From Candidatus Nitrospira nitrificans (GTDB taxonomy: Bacteria > Nitrospirota > Nitrospiria > Nitrospirales > Nitrospiraceae), in contig NZ_CZPZ01000012.1 of the NCBI RefSeq assembly GCF_001458775.1, positions 186,001-250,000 of the forward strand: DNA of 64,000 nucleotides, in the 5' to 3' direction. The position numbers and the translations under genes are program-made. The notes below the pieces were generated by a model. That model was not told the DNA's origin and did no database searches. It saw only the letters and a program-made list of their open reading frames with translations. Positions 35,490-44,963 of the stretch are shown here, piece after piece. Each line of letters begins with the position of its first letter. Position 1 is the stretch's first letter.

Positions 35490-38400
35490 ATGGATGATCG
35501 CGTATCCGCATGGCTGGAGAGTCTGGGACTTGATTGCTACCGAGAAGCGTTTCAGCAGAATGCTATTACGTGGGATGTTTTGTCCGAATTGAAGGACGAT
35601 GATTTGACCTCGTTGGGCATTTTATTGGGCCACAGGAAAAGGCTCTTGCGCGCCATCGCACAATTGTCGCAAAGCGGTGAAGGGGATCATGCGGCCGCTC
35701 TGGCCATTCCCACCGCTCATACGATAGCGTCGCCCTCTTCCAATCGGGATCAAGCTGAGCGACGGCAATTGACCGTGATGTTTTGTGATCTTGTCGGATC
35801 GACAGCGCTGGCTCGTCGGTTGGATCCTGAAGATCTTCAAGAGATTATCAAGCGATTTTTGGACGACTGTGGTCAAGCCATCGGTCGATTCAACGGCTAT
35901 ATCGCAAAATATATGGGTGACGGACTCTTGGTGTATTTTGGGTACCCTCATGCCCATGAACACGATACAGAACGAGCGGTCCATGCCGGACTAGCCATAC
36001 TGGAATTAGTCAAAGCCTGTCCCCCCGATCATCCGTCATCTCAAGAACCGGAAATTGCGGTACGAGTCGGAATTGCGACAGGTCACGTCATCGTCGGGGA
36101 AATTATCGGACAAGCGGCTGCCAAAGAACGGTCGGTGTTCGGCGAAACTCCGAATCTGGCCGCCCGCCTTCAGGGACTGGCCGCGCCAAATCAATTAGTC
36201 ATTGATTCCGTGACGAAACGTCTGGTCGGGAGTGAGTTCGAGTGCGCGGATCATGGCACTTTTTCTCTTAAAGGATTCGACACACCCGTTCAGGTCTGGA
36301 GAGTGCTCTCGAGTAAACCATCGACGAGCCGGTTCGAGTCGTATCGATCCGGACGATTAGCCAACTTCATCGGCAGAGAGCAGGAAACGGCACTTCTTTT
36401 GGGTCGCTGGCGGGAAACTGTCGGCGGTGAAGGGCAAGTGGTTCTTCTTTGCGGTGAGGCAGGCATCGGCAAATCGCGACTGATTCGACATCTGCGTGAT
36501 CAACTTGCCCAGGACCATTACGAGGCGATCCAATCTCAGTGCTCACCGCATCATATCAATACAGCGCTCTATCCCGTGATTACGTATCTGCGGCAGGCAG
36601 CGGGACTGGCCAGTGAGGACAGCATCCCCACGCAACTGCATAAGCTTGACACTCTGGTGGTCGACAGAGGGCTCGGCGACCGCGTCACGGTTGCCTTGCT
36701 CGCGGAGCTGCTCTCGATCCGAGGAGACGAACGGCACCGGCTGTCGAACGTGTCGTCCGACAAACGCAAGGACATGACCCTGGAAGCGCTCGTGCAGTAT
36801 CTGCAAAGGCTGGCGGATCGCTCCCCTGTGTTGCTCATCGTGGAGGATGCGCATTGGCTTGATCCAACCACGCTGGACCTCTTGACGAGAGTCATCGATC
36901 GGATCAGGCAGATGCGCGTGTTGTTGCTGATCACCTTTCGGCCGGACTTCAGGCCGGTTTGGGCGGAATACAGTCACGTCACGTTTCTGACGTTGAGTCG
37001 GTTTCCGCGCCGACAGACCGCTGAGCTGATTGCCGCGATGACCAGAGGAAAGATGCTGCCGCAGGAGGTTCAGCAGGCGATTCTGGCAAAGACCGACGGG
37101 ATACCGCTGTATATCGAAGAGTTGACTGAGAACCTGCTGGAGACCGGATTACTGGCCGAGGGAACCGACGCATTTACCCTGAAGGCGCCGTTAAAGGAAA
37201 TGGTCATTCCTGACAGTCTACAGGCGTTGCTTATGGAACGGGTGGATCGATTAGGGCCGGTTAAGGAGATTGTTCAGATCGGAGCAGCCATCGGACGCGA
37301 ATTCACCTATGAGCTGCTACGGGGAACCGTCGACGTAACGGACAGCCAGCTCAACAGCGCACTTGATCTGTTTGTCTCTTCAGGGCTTATTCGGCAAGAA
37401 GGTGAGGGATCGCTGTCGCGGTATCGTTTCAAGCATATGCTTGTGCAGGAAGCGGCTTACAACACGCTCCCCAAGAAATCTCGCCGACTCCTCCATGCCC
37501 GCATTGCCAAAACACTGGAAGAACAGTTCGCCGAGCGCGTGCAGTTGGAACCGGAACTCCTGGCCTACCATTTTGAGCAGGCAGGCTTGACCCGTCCGGC
37601 CGTCACGTATTGGCGTCTCGCCGCCCAACGAGACGCAGATCGGTCGGCCAATGTCGAAGCGCTGAACCATTTCAATAGCGCATTGACGTTGCTGAACGAT
37701 TTGCCGGAAGGTACGGAGCGTGATGCATTGGAATTGGAGCTTCTCATCGCGCGCGGAGCCCCCATGGTGACGGTGAAAGGATATGCCTCTCAGGAGATCG
37801 AGCGTAATTATCTAAGGGCAAGAGAACTCTCCCAGGAAAGTAGCGGTTCCGAACATCGCTTTCTCGCTGTTTGGGGGCTGTGGGTCTTCCATCTGGTCAG
37901 GGGACCTCTCGCAACAGCCTGTGACTTGGCCGAACATCTCTTATCTCTCGCGAAGCTCGAGCAAAATCCCGATATGCTGATTCGGGCTCATGAGAGTGTC
38001 GGGTCGACCTATCTCTTCCTCGGCCGCTTTGATGAAGCCAAAGCCCATTTGCTTGCCGCAAAATCCCTGTATGATCCTGCGAGACACCGCTCACAGCCTC
38101 TACCCTACACCCAAGATCCCGGTATCACCGCGCGAATCATGTTGGCGAGAATCTTGTGGATCTTGGGAGAGCTTGATCAGGTCGAAACGCTGCTGATAGA
38201 GGCCATCGCCATGGCAAGGGAGTTGGAACATCCGTTCACCATAGCCTTTACATTAGCGACCGCTTCATGGGTCTATTCGACTCTCCACGACACCCATAGA
38301 ACGCTCAGCTTGACCGAAGAAGCAATCGAGCTGTCCACCAAGTATTCATTTGAAGTGCCTTTGGCATGGGCGATGTCTTGTCAAGGCTGGGCTCTGGCCG

Positions 38401-38891
38401 AACAGGGAAAGGAAAAAGGAATTGAACGGTTAGTGGAAGGACTCTCCGCTGCGCGGAGAGCCAAAGCGAGTCTCAACAACACCCATACCTTGGCGCTCCT
38501 TGCCGAGAACCATTTACGGAACCAACAGATAGCGGACGGTTTACTCGCCATCCAGCAGGCACAGGAGCTGGCCGCCACTCAGGGAGAGCTATGCTGGCAG
38601 GCCGAACTGCTTCGGCTGAAAGGCGAACTCTTACTGGCGCAATCCGATCAATCAATCTTTGCGGCAGAGCAGTGTTTTTCCGAAGCCTTGACGATCGCTC
38701 AGGACCAGCATGCAAGAATGTTAGAACTCCGAGCCGCAACGAGTATGGCGAGGCTGTTGAGAAAACTGAACAAGCCGGATATTGCCAAACGCCTCTTGAG
38801 TTCTGTCCGCTCCAGGGTTGGCACACAAGGTGCCAACCCTGACTTGCTGGAAGCCCAAACAATCCTTGATCAACTGAGCGTAGCTCCTTAA
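35490..38891 (+). CDS. SAM domain - class III adenylate cyclase - AAA ATPase - TPR protein
   Basis: A 1133-residue multidomain signalling protein. The N-terminal 60 residues are a SAM domain (VSAWLESLGLDCYREAFQQN, LTSLGILLGHRKRLL). Residues about 95-270 are a class III nucleotide cyclase with the metal aspartates in TVMFCDLVGSTALA and KYMGDGLLVYFGYP. Residues about 290-600 are an AAA/STAND-like ATPase with Walker A CGEAGIGKSRLI and Walker B LLIVEDAHWLDP. The remaining 500 residues are helical TPR-like repeats. The ATG at 35490 is preferred to the GTG at 35472, but neither has a clear ribosome binding site. The layout is that of SAM-cyclase regulators whose trigger is unknown. Confidence 0.9.
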   Translation: MDDRVSAWLESLGLDCYREAFQQNAITWDVLSELKDDDLTSLGILLGHRKRLLRAIAQLSQSGEGDHAAALAIPTAHTIASPSSNRDQAERRQLTVMFCDLVGSTALARRLDPEDLQEIIKRFLDDCGQAIGRFNGYIAKYMGDGLLVYFGYPHAHEHDTERAVHAGLAILELVKACPPDHPSSQEPEIAVRVGIATGHVIVGEIIGQAAAKERSVFGETPNLAARLQGLAAPNQLVIDSVTKRLVGSEFECADHGTFSLKGFDTPVQVWRVLSSKPSTSRFESYRSGRLANFIGREQETALLLGRWRETVGGEGQVVLLCGEAGIGKSRLIRHLRDQLAQDHYEAIQSQCSPHHINTALYPVITYLRQAAGLASEDSIPTQLHKLDTLVVDRGLGDRVTVALLAELLSIRGDERHRLSNVSSDKRKDMTLEALVQYLQRLADRSPVLLIVEDAHWLDPTTLDLLTRVIDRIRQMRVLLLITFRPDFRPVWAEYSHVTFLTLSRFPRRQTAELIAAMTRGKMLPQEVQQAILAKTDGIPLYIEELTENLLETGLLAEGTDAFTLKAPLKEMVIPDSLQALLMERVDRLGPVKEIVQIGAAIGREFTYELLRGTVDVTDSQLNSALDLFVSSGLIRQEGEGSLSRYRFKHMLVQEAAYNTLPKKSRRLLHARIAKTLEEQFAERVQLEPELLAYHFEQAGLTRPAVTYWRLAAQRDADRSANVEALNHFNSALTLLNDLPEGTERDALELELLIARGAPMVTVKGYASQEIERNYLRARELSQESSGSEHRFLAVWGLWVFHLVRGPLATACDLAEHLLSLAKLEQNPDMLIRAHESVGSTYLFLGRFDEAKAHLLAAKSLYDPARHRSQPLPYTQDPGITARIMLARILWILGELDQVETLLIEAIAMARELEHPFTIAFTLATASWVYSTLHDTHRTLSLTEEAIELSTKYSFEVPLAWAMSCQGWALAEQGKEKGIERLVEGLSAARRAKASLNNTHTLALLAENHLRNQQIADGLLAIQQAQELAATQGELCWQAELLRLKGELLLAQSDQSIFAAEQCFSEALTIAQDQHARMLELRAATSMARLLRKLNKPDIAKRLLSSVRSRVGTQGANPDLLEAQTILDQLSVAP

Positions 38892-38915
38892 ATCCGTGGC
38901 TGACATGTCCGCACT

Positions 38916-39671
38916 ATGCGTCTGACCATACTCGGTTCCGGAACCAACGTGCATCCCACGCGAGCGGCGGCCGGGTATCTTGTGCGCACAGACCAGCATC
39001 TTGTCTTGGATTTCGGTCCCCGCACCTTGATGAACCTGATCAAAACCGGGGTGAACCGGCATCGGATCACGCACATCCTATTTTCCCATTTTCACGCGGA
39101 CCACTTTTCCGATTTCATCACCTTCTTTTTCGATGCGGTCATTTATGCCAAATACGGAGGAGGACATCGCCCAGGGATGACGCTGATCGGACCGAAGGGG
39201 ACGATCCTCCTCCTCCGGTCGATCATGCAGAGTTTTCCTAGTTTTTCATCGGCGCCGTTCCGCGTGACCTTCCGCGAGGTATCCGGCAAGCCCTTCATGA
39301 TCGGAGAGACCCGTATCGTTCCCAAGCCGGTCGTCCACGTGCCAGATCTCTCGTCCGTCGCCTATCGGATCGAGTATCGGGGGAAGGCGATCGTGTATTC
39401 TGGAGATACGCAATATTGTGATGCGCTCGTCCGACTGTGCGCGGATGCCGACCTGGCCGTGCTCGATTGTTCGTTCCCCGCCAACCGTCCAGGGCCAGCC
39501 CATCTGCATGCCGGACAGTGCGGTCAGGTGGCAAAGGAGGCCGGGGTGGGCCAACTCGTCCTCTCGCATTTTTATCCCATTGCCGATCGATACGATGTCA
39601 AAGCACAGGCAGCGGAGTTGCATGGAGGCAAGATTTGGAAAGGAAAAGACTTGCTAACCCTTCGAGTCTAG
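38916..39671 (+). CDS. Metallo-beta-lactamase-fold, RNase Z-like hydrolase
   Basis: A 251-residue hydrolase. Metal-binding motifs are SHFHADH, the aspartate in VYSGDTQYC and the final histidine in LVLSHFYP; the fold begins RLTILGSGTNVHPTRAAAGY, the usual RNase Z-like opening. The flexible exosite arm of true RNase Z (tRNA 3' processing) is not evident, so it may be a different phosphodiesterase or hydrolase. The gene begins 24 bases after the cyclase. Confidence 0.83.
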   Translation: MRLTILGSGTNVHPTRAAAGYLVRTDQHLVLDFGPRTLMNLIKTGVNRHRITHILFSHFHADHFSDFITFFFDAVIYAKYGGGHRPGMTLIGPKGTILLLRSIMQSFPSFSSAPFRVTFREVSGKPFMIGETRIVPKPVVHVPDLSSVAYRIEYRGKAIVYSGDTQYCDALVRLCADADLAVLDCSFPANRPGPAHLHAGQCGQVAKEAGVGQLVLSHFYPIADRYDVKAQAAELHGGKIWKGKDLLTLRV

Positions 39672-39708
39672 CCTCGCGCACTGCGGCAAACTCGGTTGAT
39701 GCAGGATA

Positions 39709-40566
39709 CTAAAGTCCTTCTTCGCGGGGAGCCCCGCCGAGGATCTCGATGAATTTGGTCAAGCGGGAGGTTTTTCCACCGTCCCCCGACTTGGAGTAGA
39801 TGGCCAAGAGGTTTTTGATCATGCGAGACAGAATCGCCCGAACCGGGCTTTTTTGCAGGTACTGATCGTCGAACCCATAGCCGGCCTCGGTCAGAAAACG
39901 GGCGCAGTTTTTTTCGGTCAGCAAGGCCCCACCGTTGAAACAGTCGATGAAAATCTTGTACCGATCGGACTCGTACTTCACTAAGAAATGCCCCGGCATG
40001 CCGACGCCGAACAGGGGGAGCGCCAAACGTTGTCCGATCAAGAGATAGATGGCCGATAGACTGATGGGGATGCCGACCCGCCGATCCATCACGCAATTGA
40101 TGTAGCTGTTCTCAACCTCGTAATAGTTTTTAGTATTTCCCTTAAACCCTTGCTCGGTAAACAGGTATCGGTTGAGCGCGTTGACGGCTTCTTCACCGGA
40201 CGCTCGATAGCCGATCCGTGCTCGAACTTCGTCTGCCATCGTATCGAGTTGTTCACGATAGCGACCGACATCGAGCGCGGGATAGGCATAGCGCGCGATG
40301 AGAAAGGCGCCGGCTTCGAGGGGCATGGCGTCGTCCGCGAGGGTCGTCAGGCTCGTCAGTTCATCGGCCAGCTTGCTTCCTCGGATTTCCTCGAGGACGG
40401 ACGCGATCCGGTCGGCCATTTCCGGTTGCTCGATTTCCGCTTCCTGGAGAAGCGGAACGGCCGACGGGCCGATATCGATGAGTCTCCCGCTGATGGTGCG
40501 GACAATTCGGTCGTCCTCATCGGACAGCAGGCGAATCAGGGCACGAATTTGATTGTCCGGCATCAT
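39709..40566 (-). CDS. SirB1-family transglutaminase-like protein with HEAT-like N-terminus
   Basis: A 285-residue cytoplasmic protein. Residues 1-70 are HEAT-like helices (ALIRLLSDEDDRIVRTISGR, VPLLQEAEIEQPE). Residues about 85-250 are the SirB1/transglutaminase-like domain, with RIGYRASGEEAVNALNRYLF, CVMDRRVGIPISLSAIYLLI, LPLFGVGMPGHFLVKYE and FIDCFNGG. The cysteine in NCVMDRR and the histidine in GHFLVKY are candidates for catalysis or binding. The biochemical role of the family is not established. Confidence 0.85.
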   Translation of the reverse strand: MMPDNQIRALIRLLSDEDDRIVRTISGRLIDIGPSAVPLLQEAEIEQPEMADRIASVLEEIRGSKLADELTSLTTLADDAMPLEAGAFLIARYAYPALDVGRYREQLDTMADEVRARIGYRASGEEAVNALNRYLFTEQGFKGNTKNYYEVENSYINCVMDRRVGIPISLSAIYLLIGQRLALPLFGVGMPGHFLVKYESDRYKIFIDCFNGGALLTEKNCARFLTEAGYGFDDQYLQKSPVRAILSRMIKNLLAIYSKSGDGGKTSRLTKFIEILGGAPREEGL

Positions 40567-40669
40567 CTCCTACGACTCTCCGTCGCGCACAGGCTGACGT
40601 CTGGGGGTATTGAGTAATGATCCGATGGATTCCGTCGTCAGTCAAGCGGTCCAGTGGTTCATCATGAGA

Positions 40670-41449
40670 TTACCCCATCGCACGGCGGAATGCCTTGGCC
40701 CCGCCGTACAGACACAAGGCATCGAACACAAGCATGACCAAAACCACCATGCCCACGTGCGGCAACGCTTCCGTCCAGCCGGACAGAATCAACGGTCGCA
40801 CGGCATCGATCGCCCAGGTCATCGGGTTGAATTGCGCCAGAAAGCTCATCCAGCCCGGCATCGCCGTCAACGGCACCAACGCGGAGCTGAGGAAGATCAT
40901 CGGCAGCGAAAGAAATCCCAATACGGAAAAGAAATCACCGTGACTTTTCACGGAGAAGGCCATTGCCATGGAGATGGCCGTCAGGCCGACACCGAACATC
41001 ATGCCGATCAGCAAGATCGTCGCCACGCCGAGAAGGCCTGTCGCCGGTTGCACACCGAAGAGATACGCCACGCCGAGAATCACGAGGACCTGCATCGACG
41101 TGATCGCCATCACGAAGATAAAGCGGCTCAGGATGACGGAAGTTCGATGGATCGGCGTGGACATCAACCGCTCGAGGAACCCGTTTTCCTTGTCGAACAG
41201 CAGATCGACCCCGCCGGCCAAGCCGTTGTTCAGGACCGTCATCACGACGACGCCGGCCGCGAGGAAACTGATGTAATTGGGAGCCTGCATGACCTCGGTG
41301 TCCGCGGCTCGCTGAAACAGGTTGCCGAAGAAGATGAGCCAGAACAGCATCGGCTGCACCAAGGTGAACAGCATGCTGAATTTTTCCCGGCTCAACCGTC
41401 GAACCCACCGCATCGTCAACGCGCTGATCTCTTGCCAATAGTCTTTCAT
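40670..41449 (-). CDS. ABC-2 type transporter permease
   Basis: A 259-residue inner-membrane protein with about six hydrophobic segments, of the DrrB/ABC-2 export class. Typical features are the N-terminal LSREKFSMLFTLVQPMLFWL, the amphipathic FDKENGFLERLMSTPI segment and the late SLPMIFLSSALVPLTAMP. It pairs with the ATPase encoded just upstream at 41541-42506. The ATG at 41449 is placed at the conserved start; the 5' region is a heptamer repeat array rather than a ribosome binding site, which is odd. Exported substrate unknown. Confidence 0.9.
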   Translation of the reverse strand: MKDYWQEISALTMRWVRRLSREKFSMLFTLVQPMLFWLIFFGNLFQRAADTEVMQAPNYISFLAAGVVVMTVLNNGLAGGVDLLFDKENGFLERLMSTPIHRTSVILSRFIFVMAITSMQVLVILGVAYLFGVQPATGLLGVATILLIGMMFGVGLTAISMAMAFSVKSHGDFFSVLGFLSLPMIFLSSALVPLTAMPGWMSFLAQFNPMTWAIDAVRPLILSGWTEALPHVGMVVLVMLVFDALCLYGGAKAFRRAMG

Positions 41450-41450
41450 G

Positions 41451-41542
41451 ACGTGAAACGTGAAACGTGAAACGCGAAACGAAAAGCCCGGAGAGGGCAG
41501 GGCCTCTTGGAGCCTTTTGACGACGTTTGACGCTTGACGGTT
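41451..41542. repeat. Heptamer repeat arrays between exporter ATPase and permease
   Basis: Three perfect ACGTGAA units, one ACGCGAA and one degenerate unit (41451-41485) lie directly against the permease ATG. A second run, GACGTTT, GACGCTT, GACGGTT (41522-41542), runs into the stop codon of the ATPase gene. Both have a strict seven-base period, the second with a different unit. Confidence 0.8.
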
Positions 41543-42506
41543 ACTCCTCCTTCTGAATTTCGTCCTGAATGCGGCGCCCGGTATGTGCGATAAACACATC
41601 GTCTAAGCGCGGACGGTTATATTGAATAAACTCGATGCCGCAACCTAATCGATTGGCCGATTCGAGAATGGTGGGCAAGGCTTTTTCCGGAGATTCCACT
41701 CTGATATCCAAGCCCTTGGCGGTCGCCCTCACGGTCTTAATCGCCGGACGGCCGGTGAGGTCCGACTCCAACGACCGGATCCGATCCGTCTCTTTCAGCG
41801 TGAGCGACACGATATCCCCACCGAGGGCGATTTTGAGCTCGACCGGCGAGCCCAGCGTTTTGATCTTGCCTCCGTCGATGATCGCAAGTCGATCGCAGAG
41901 TTGATCGGCCTCATCCAGATAGTTGGTCGTCATCACGACCGTCATCCCCCGGGCTTTGAGCATCCGAATGTATTCCCAAATCCGGAGACGGCTTTGCACG
42001 TCGAGGCCGAGCGTGGGCTCGTCGAGAAACAAGATTTTGGGGTCGGGTAACAGCCCGCAGGCAATATCGAGCTTGCGTTTCATGCCGCCGGAATAGGTCT
42101 TGGCCGCCCGATCCGCATGGGCCTCCAGGTCGACCAGTTTGAGCAGCTCGGCAATGCGTTTGGCCGCTTCTTCTTTCGTCAGATGATAGAGCGCGCCCAG
42201 CAATTGCAAATGTTCGCGTCCCGTGAGGAACCGGTCGATCGCCCGTTCTTGAGGCACGTATCCGATGACGGTGCGAACCTTGTCCGCATCGCGCACCGTA
42301 TCGTACCCCATGACCGTCGCCGTGCCCGATGTCGGGTGCAGCAATGTGATGAGCGTACGAAGCGTGGTGCTCTTGCCCGCGCCATTCGGTCCCAGCAGGC
42401 CGAAAATCTCTCCTGCGTAGACTTGGAACGAGAGGTCATCGACAGCCTTATGGCTGTCATATGTTTTGGTGAGACGACTGACGTTGATTGCGATGGTTCG
42501 ATCCAT
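41541..42506 (-). CDS. ABC exporter ATP-binding protein (DrrA-like)
   Basis: A 321-residue ATPase. Walker A GPNGAGKSTTLR, Q-loop GYVPQERAIDRFLTG, signature TYSGGMKRKLDIA, Walker B ILFLDEPTLGLD and a C-terminal DrrA-type extension with LGCGIEFIQYNRPRLDDVF are intact. It powers the ABC-2 permease downstream. Its ATG overlaps the stop of the LON-domain gene by one base (TAATG), so these three genes form one operon. Substrate unknown: antibiotic, lipid or polysaccharide export are all possible. Confidence 0.93.
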   Translation of the reverse strand: MDRTIAINVSRLTKTYDSHKAVDDLSFQVYAGEIFGLLGPNGAGKSTTLRTLITLLHPTSGTATVMGYDTVRDADKVRTVIGYVPQERAIDRFLTGREHLQLLGALYHLTKEEAAKRIAELLKLVDLEAHADRAAKTYSGGMKRKLDIACGLLPDPKILFLDEPTLGLDVQSRLRIWEYIRMLKARGMTVVMTTNYLDEADQLCDRLAIIDGGKIKTLGSPVELKIALGGDIVSLTLKETDRIRSLESDLTGRPAIKTVRATAKGLDIRVESPEKALPTILESANRLGCGIEFIQYNRPRLDDVFIAHTGRRIQDEIQKEE

Positions 42507-43195
42507 TAGTACAAGCCTTTTGTGCCGTGAGGTTCGTGTAGCATGAATTGAACCAGATCGTTCAATCGACGGGCCCGTTGGTGGAGCCCGTCAGCTTCCA
42601 GCAAGAATTGTTTTTCCAAGGGGGTACAGTCCAGATAGGTTGAAAGGGTATTGACCAAGACTTCATCACTGACTTCTTCGCGAAAGAATCCTTGCCACGC
42701 CGCATTGTCTTCTCTCGCTTGGAGGTACCGTCCGAGCACATCGACCAGCGCTCGCCGGACGCCTTTCGCCAATCCCTCGTTGGAGCACATGGGCGTGATG
42801 CGAATCGTCGCTTCGCGATAGGGTTTGTCGAAGTGTTCTTCGGAAATTTCGCACCGTTCGAGCCCTTGCAGCAAGATATTGGAGCGCCCGTCCGGCAAGG
42901 GTTGCACACTCACGATGCGCCCGATGCACAGGGCGGGATAGATCGCCGGATTCCCATAGTAGTCCGGTTCCCACCCTTCTTTCAGGAGGGCCATGGCAAT
43001 GCATTGACCGCCCATCGTCACATCGGCGATCATCTGGCGATAGCGTGGTTCGAAAATGTGAAGCGGCAGGTACGTCCTAGGGAAAAAGACGACGTTGGGT
43101 AATGGAAACACCGGAAGGCGCTCGGGAATCGGAAACGGTTCGACATATTTCGACGAATTCCGATCAACCGGCCCTCGCTCACGATCAGTCTGCAT
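42506..43195 (-). CDS. LON substrate-binding domain protein
   Basis: A 229-residue free-standing N-terminal LON domain without the protease or ATPase parts. The opening LPVFPLPNVVFFPRTYLPLH followed by IFEPRYRQMI is the domain signature, and the C-terminal half is helical. Such proteins occur widely in bacteria with unknown targets. It heads an operon with the two ABC exporter genes, coupled by a one-base stop/start overlap. Confidence 0.9.
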   Translation of the reverse strand: MQTDRERGPVDRNSSKYVEPFPIPERLPVFPLPNVVFFPRTYLPLHIFEPRYRQMIADVTMGGQCIAMALLKEGWEPDYYGNPAIYPALCIGRIVSVQPLPDGRSNILLQGLERCEISEEHFDKPYREATIRITPMCSNEGLAKGVRRALVDVLGRYLQAREDNAAWQGFFREEVSDEVLVNTLSTYLDCTPLEKQFLLEADGLHQRARRLNDLVQFMLHEPHGTKGLY

Positions 43196-43345
43196 GACTC
43201 ACGATAGCTGAGCCGTGTGAAAATTGTCAACGCCGTTTGCCGGACGACGAGCTGTTAGGAAATGCAAAACACCGCTCTGAGACGGTCGATTGGTTCATGA
43301 GCCGGACGCGTGTTATAAACGATGTACGGGAGGGGTTGGGTTCTC

Positions 43346-44509
43346 ATGATCCACTTACGATCGGCTGACGAAACAAGGCGGTGCGCGACAGGCCGGAGAT
43401 GGATCCTAATGGTAGTCCCTGTCTTGCTGAGCGCGACGCTGTCGACGGCGTTCGGGGCAAGTTCCGCATCCACGCCTTTTCAGCCGGCAACCGCCGGATA
43501 CCGGTACACGTTCCCGAGAGACCATGGATCGCATCCGACCTATCGAACTGAATGGTGGTACTACACGGGGCATCTGCATTCAAAGAGCGGCCGGTCGTTC
43601 GGCTTTGAGTTGACCTTCTTCCGCCGGGGGGTACCGCCGGAAGAAATCAAAACCCTGCCGTCAAAATGGTCCGTGAAGGATTTGTATCTGGCCCATTTTG
43701 CCGTGACCGACGTCGATGGAAAGCGGTTTCATTTCTCGGAGAAGTTCAGCCGGGAAGGGTTGGGGAAGGCCGGGGCCGACGAGTCGAGGCTCCGCGTCTG
43801 GATCGACGGCTGGCGCGCGGAGGCATCGACGGAACCATCCGCGACACATACATTGGTCGCCCACGATGAAACCCATGCCCTCGCCCTCACACTCCAACCG
43901 GCCAAGCCGCTCGTCACCCACGGGGCGGCCGGCATCAGTCGAAAAGGAAAGGATGTAGGGCAAGCCTCGCACTACTATTCGTTTACCAGACTTACGACAA
44001 CGGGCAGCCTGACGATCCACGGCGAACAGTTCGAGGTGACCGGCCTCGCCTGGATGGACCATGAATTCGGGTCCACCGAACTCGGGGCGGATCAAGTGGG
44101 ATGGGACTGGTTCAGCATCCAATTGGAGGACGACACTGAACTGATGCTGTATCGGATGCGGCGGAAAGACGGCTCGTCCGATCTGGCTTCCAGCGGGACC
44201 GCCGTGTCGCCGAATGGACGCACTCGGCATCTGGAGGTCACCGACTTTCAGATCGAATCGACTGCAACCTGGACCAGCCCTGAGAGCAAGGCCGCGTATC
44301 CCAGCCGATGGCGGCTGACATTCCCGGCGCTCGACCTTACGCTGGATGTGACGCCGTTGCTTGCCGACCAGGAATTGCGTACCTCACGCAGTACCAAGGT
44401 CTCCTATTGGGAAGGGGCGGTAGCGGTGACCGGCACCAAACAAGGCCGACCGCTGAAAGGCCAGGGCTATGTCGAGCTGACCGGCTATGTCGAGCGCCTC
44501 AAGATGTAA
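43346..44509 (+). CDS. Exported CrtC/AttH-family lipocalin-like protein
   Basis: A 387-residue secreted protein. The ATG at 43346 follows a GGGAGGGG site and starts a basic signal peptide (RRWILMVVPVLLSATLSTAFG). The mature protein has the family opening FPRDHGSHPTYRTEWWYYTG, then FGFELTFFRRG, LYLAHFAVTDVDG, the GLAWMDHEFGS metal or catalytic-type block and QVGWDWFSIQLEDDTELMLY. The family includes carotenoid 1,2-hydratase and AttH; no carotenoid genes are nearby, so the reaction is unknown. It stands alone, divergent from the LON operon. Confidence 0.85.
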   Translation: MIHLRSADETRRCATGRRWILMVVPVLLSATLSTAFGASSASTPFQPATAGYRYTFPRDHGSHPTYRTEWWYYTGHLHSKSGRSFGFELTFFRRGVPPEEIKTLPSKWSVKDLYLAHFAVTDVDGKRFHFSEKFSREGLGKAGADESRLRVWIDGWRAEASTEPSATHTLVAHDETHALALTLQPAKPLVTHGAAGISRKGKDVGQASHYYSFTRLTTTGSLTIHGEQFEVTGLAWMDHEFGSTELGADQVGWDWFSIQLEDDTELMLYRMRRKDGSSDLASSGTAVSPNGRTRHLEVTDFQIESTATWTSPESKAAYPSRWRLTFPALDLTLDVTPLLADQELRTSRSTKVSYWEGAVAVTGTKQGRPLKGQGYVELTGYVERLKM

Positions 44510-44828
44510 GGGGCGCACCGGTTCGGGTTTTCAGCAGCTTTAACGTGTTGCCCGAAAGTTCCGATGTGCTCACGCATCGAATAGAATCACCTGTGGATTT
44601 TTGCCACTGGTAAAATCTCTTCGGGAGTTGTCCCAATTTTCTCATAAATTCTTCTGCACTAAAATTTTTCCCAACAGGCAGGCCACGTGCGCGGCGGGTG
44701 AGCGCCGGCTTGGCGGAGATCATCACCTGCGAGTGCCGGTTCCTCCCGCTCGAGAAGTCTGCACGAGCCTCCACAACCAAACAAATAGGGCCGATGCGCC
44801 GGACTACCTTTAACCAAAGGAGGATGTC
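44510..44828. other. Gene-free stretch upstream of a small membrane gene
   Basis: 319 bases without a credible ORF. A locally AT-rich part near 44620-44670 contrasts with the GC-rich flanks and could hold a promoter, but no pair of consensus boxes stands out. The last bases carry the strong AAAGGAGG site of the gene at 44829. Confidence 0.5.
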
Positions 44829-44963
44829 ATGGATAAGCTCTGGTTGTATGTCGGTGGGATTATTGTCGGAACGGCCGTGATGATTTATGCCGTGCTCACG
44901 ACGGTGAGTAATACGAATCCTCCGGCCAGTGACTTGAGGGCCGCGTACGAACAGTCGAAGTGA
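44829..44963 (+). CDS. 44-residue single-helix membrane protein
   Basis: A tiny gene: ATG at 44829, TGA at 44961-44963, with a near-consensus AAAGGAGG seven to eight bases upstream. The protein starts MDKLWLYVGGIIVGTAVMIY, a single membrane helix, and ends in a short polar tail (NPPASDLRAAYEQSK). It is likely a small accessory subunit or stress peptide of the inner membrane; no family is recognised. The strong ribosome binding site is the main reason to believe it. Confidence 0.65.
   Translation: MDKLWLYVGGIIVGTAVMIYAVLTTVSNTNPPASDLRAAYEQSK

Noticed and set aside
40610-41470. 286-residue plus-strand open frame antisense to the ABC-2 permease
   Set aside because: Histidine/glutamine/aspartate-rich text typical of antisense translation of a membrane protein gene; no start signal. 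Other long antisense frames (4119-4820, 21190-21861, 33927-34529, 51267-51794) were rejected for the same reason.
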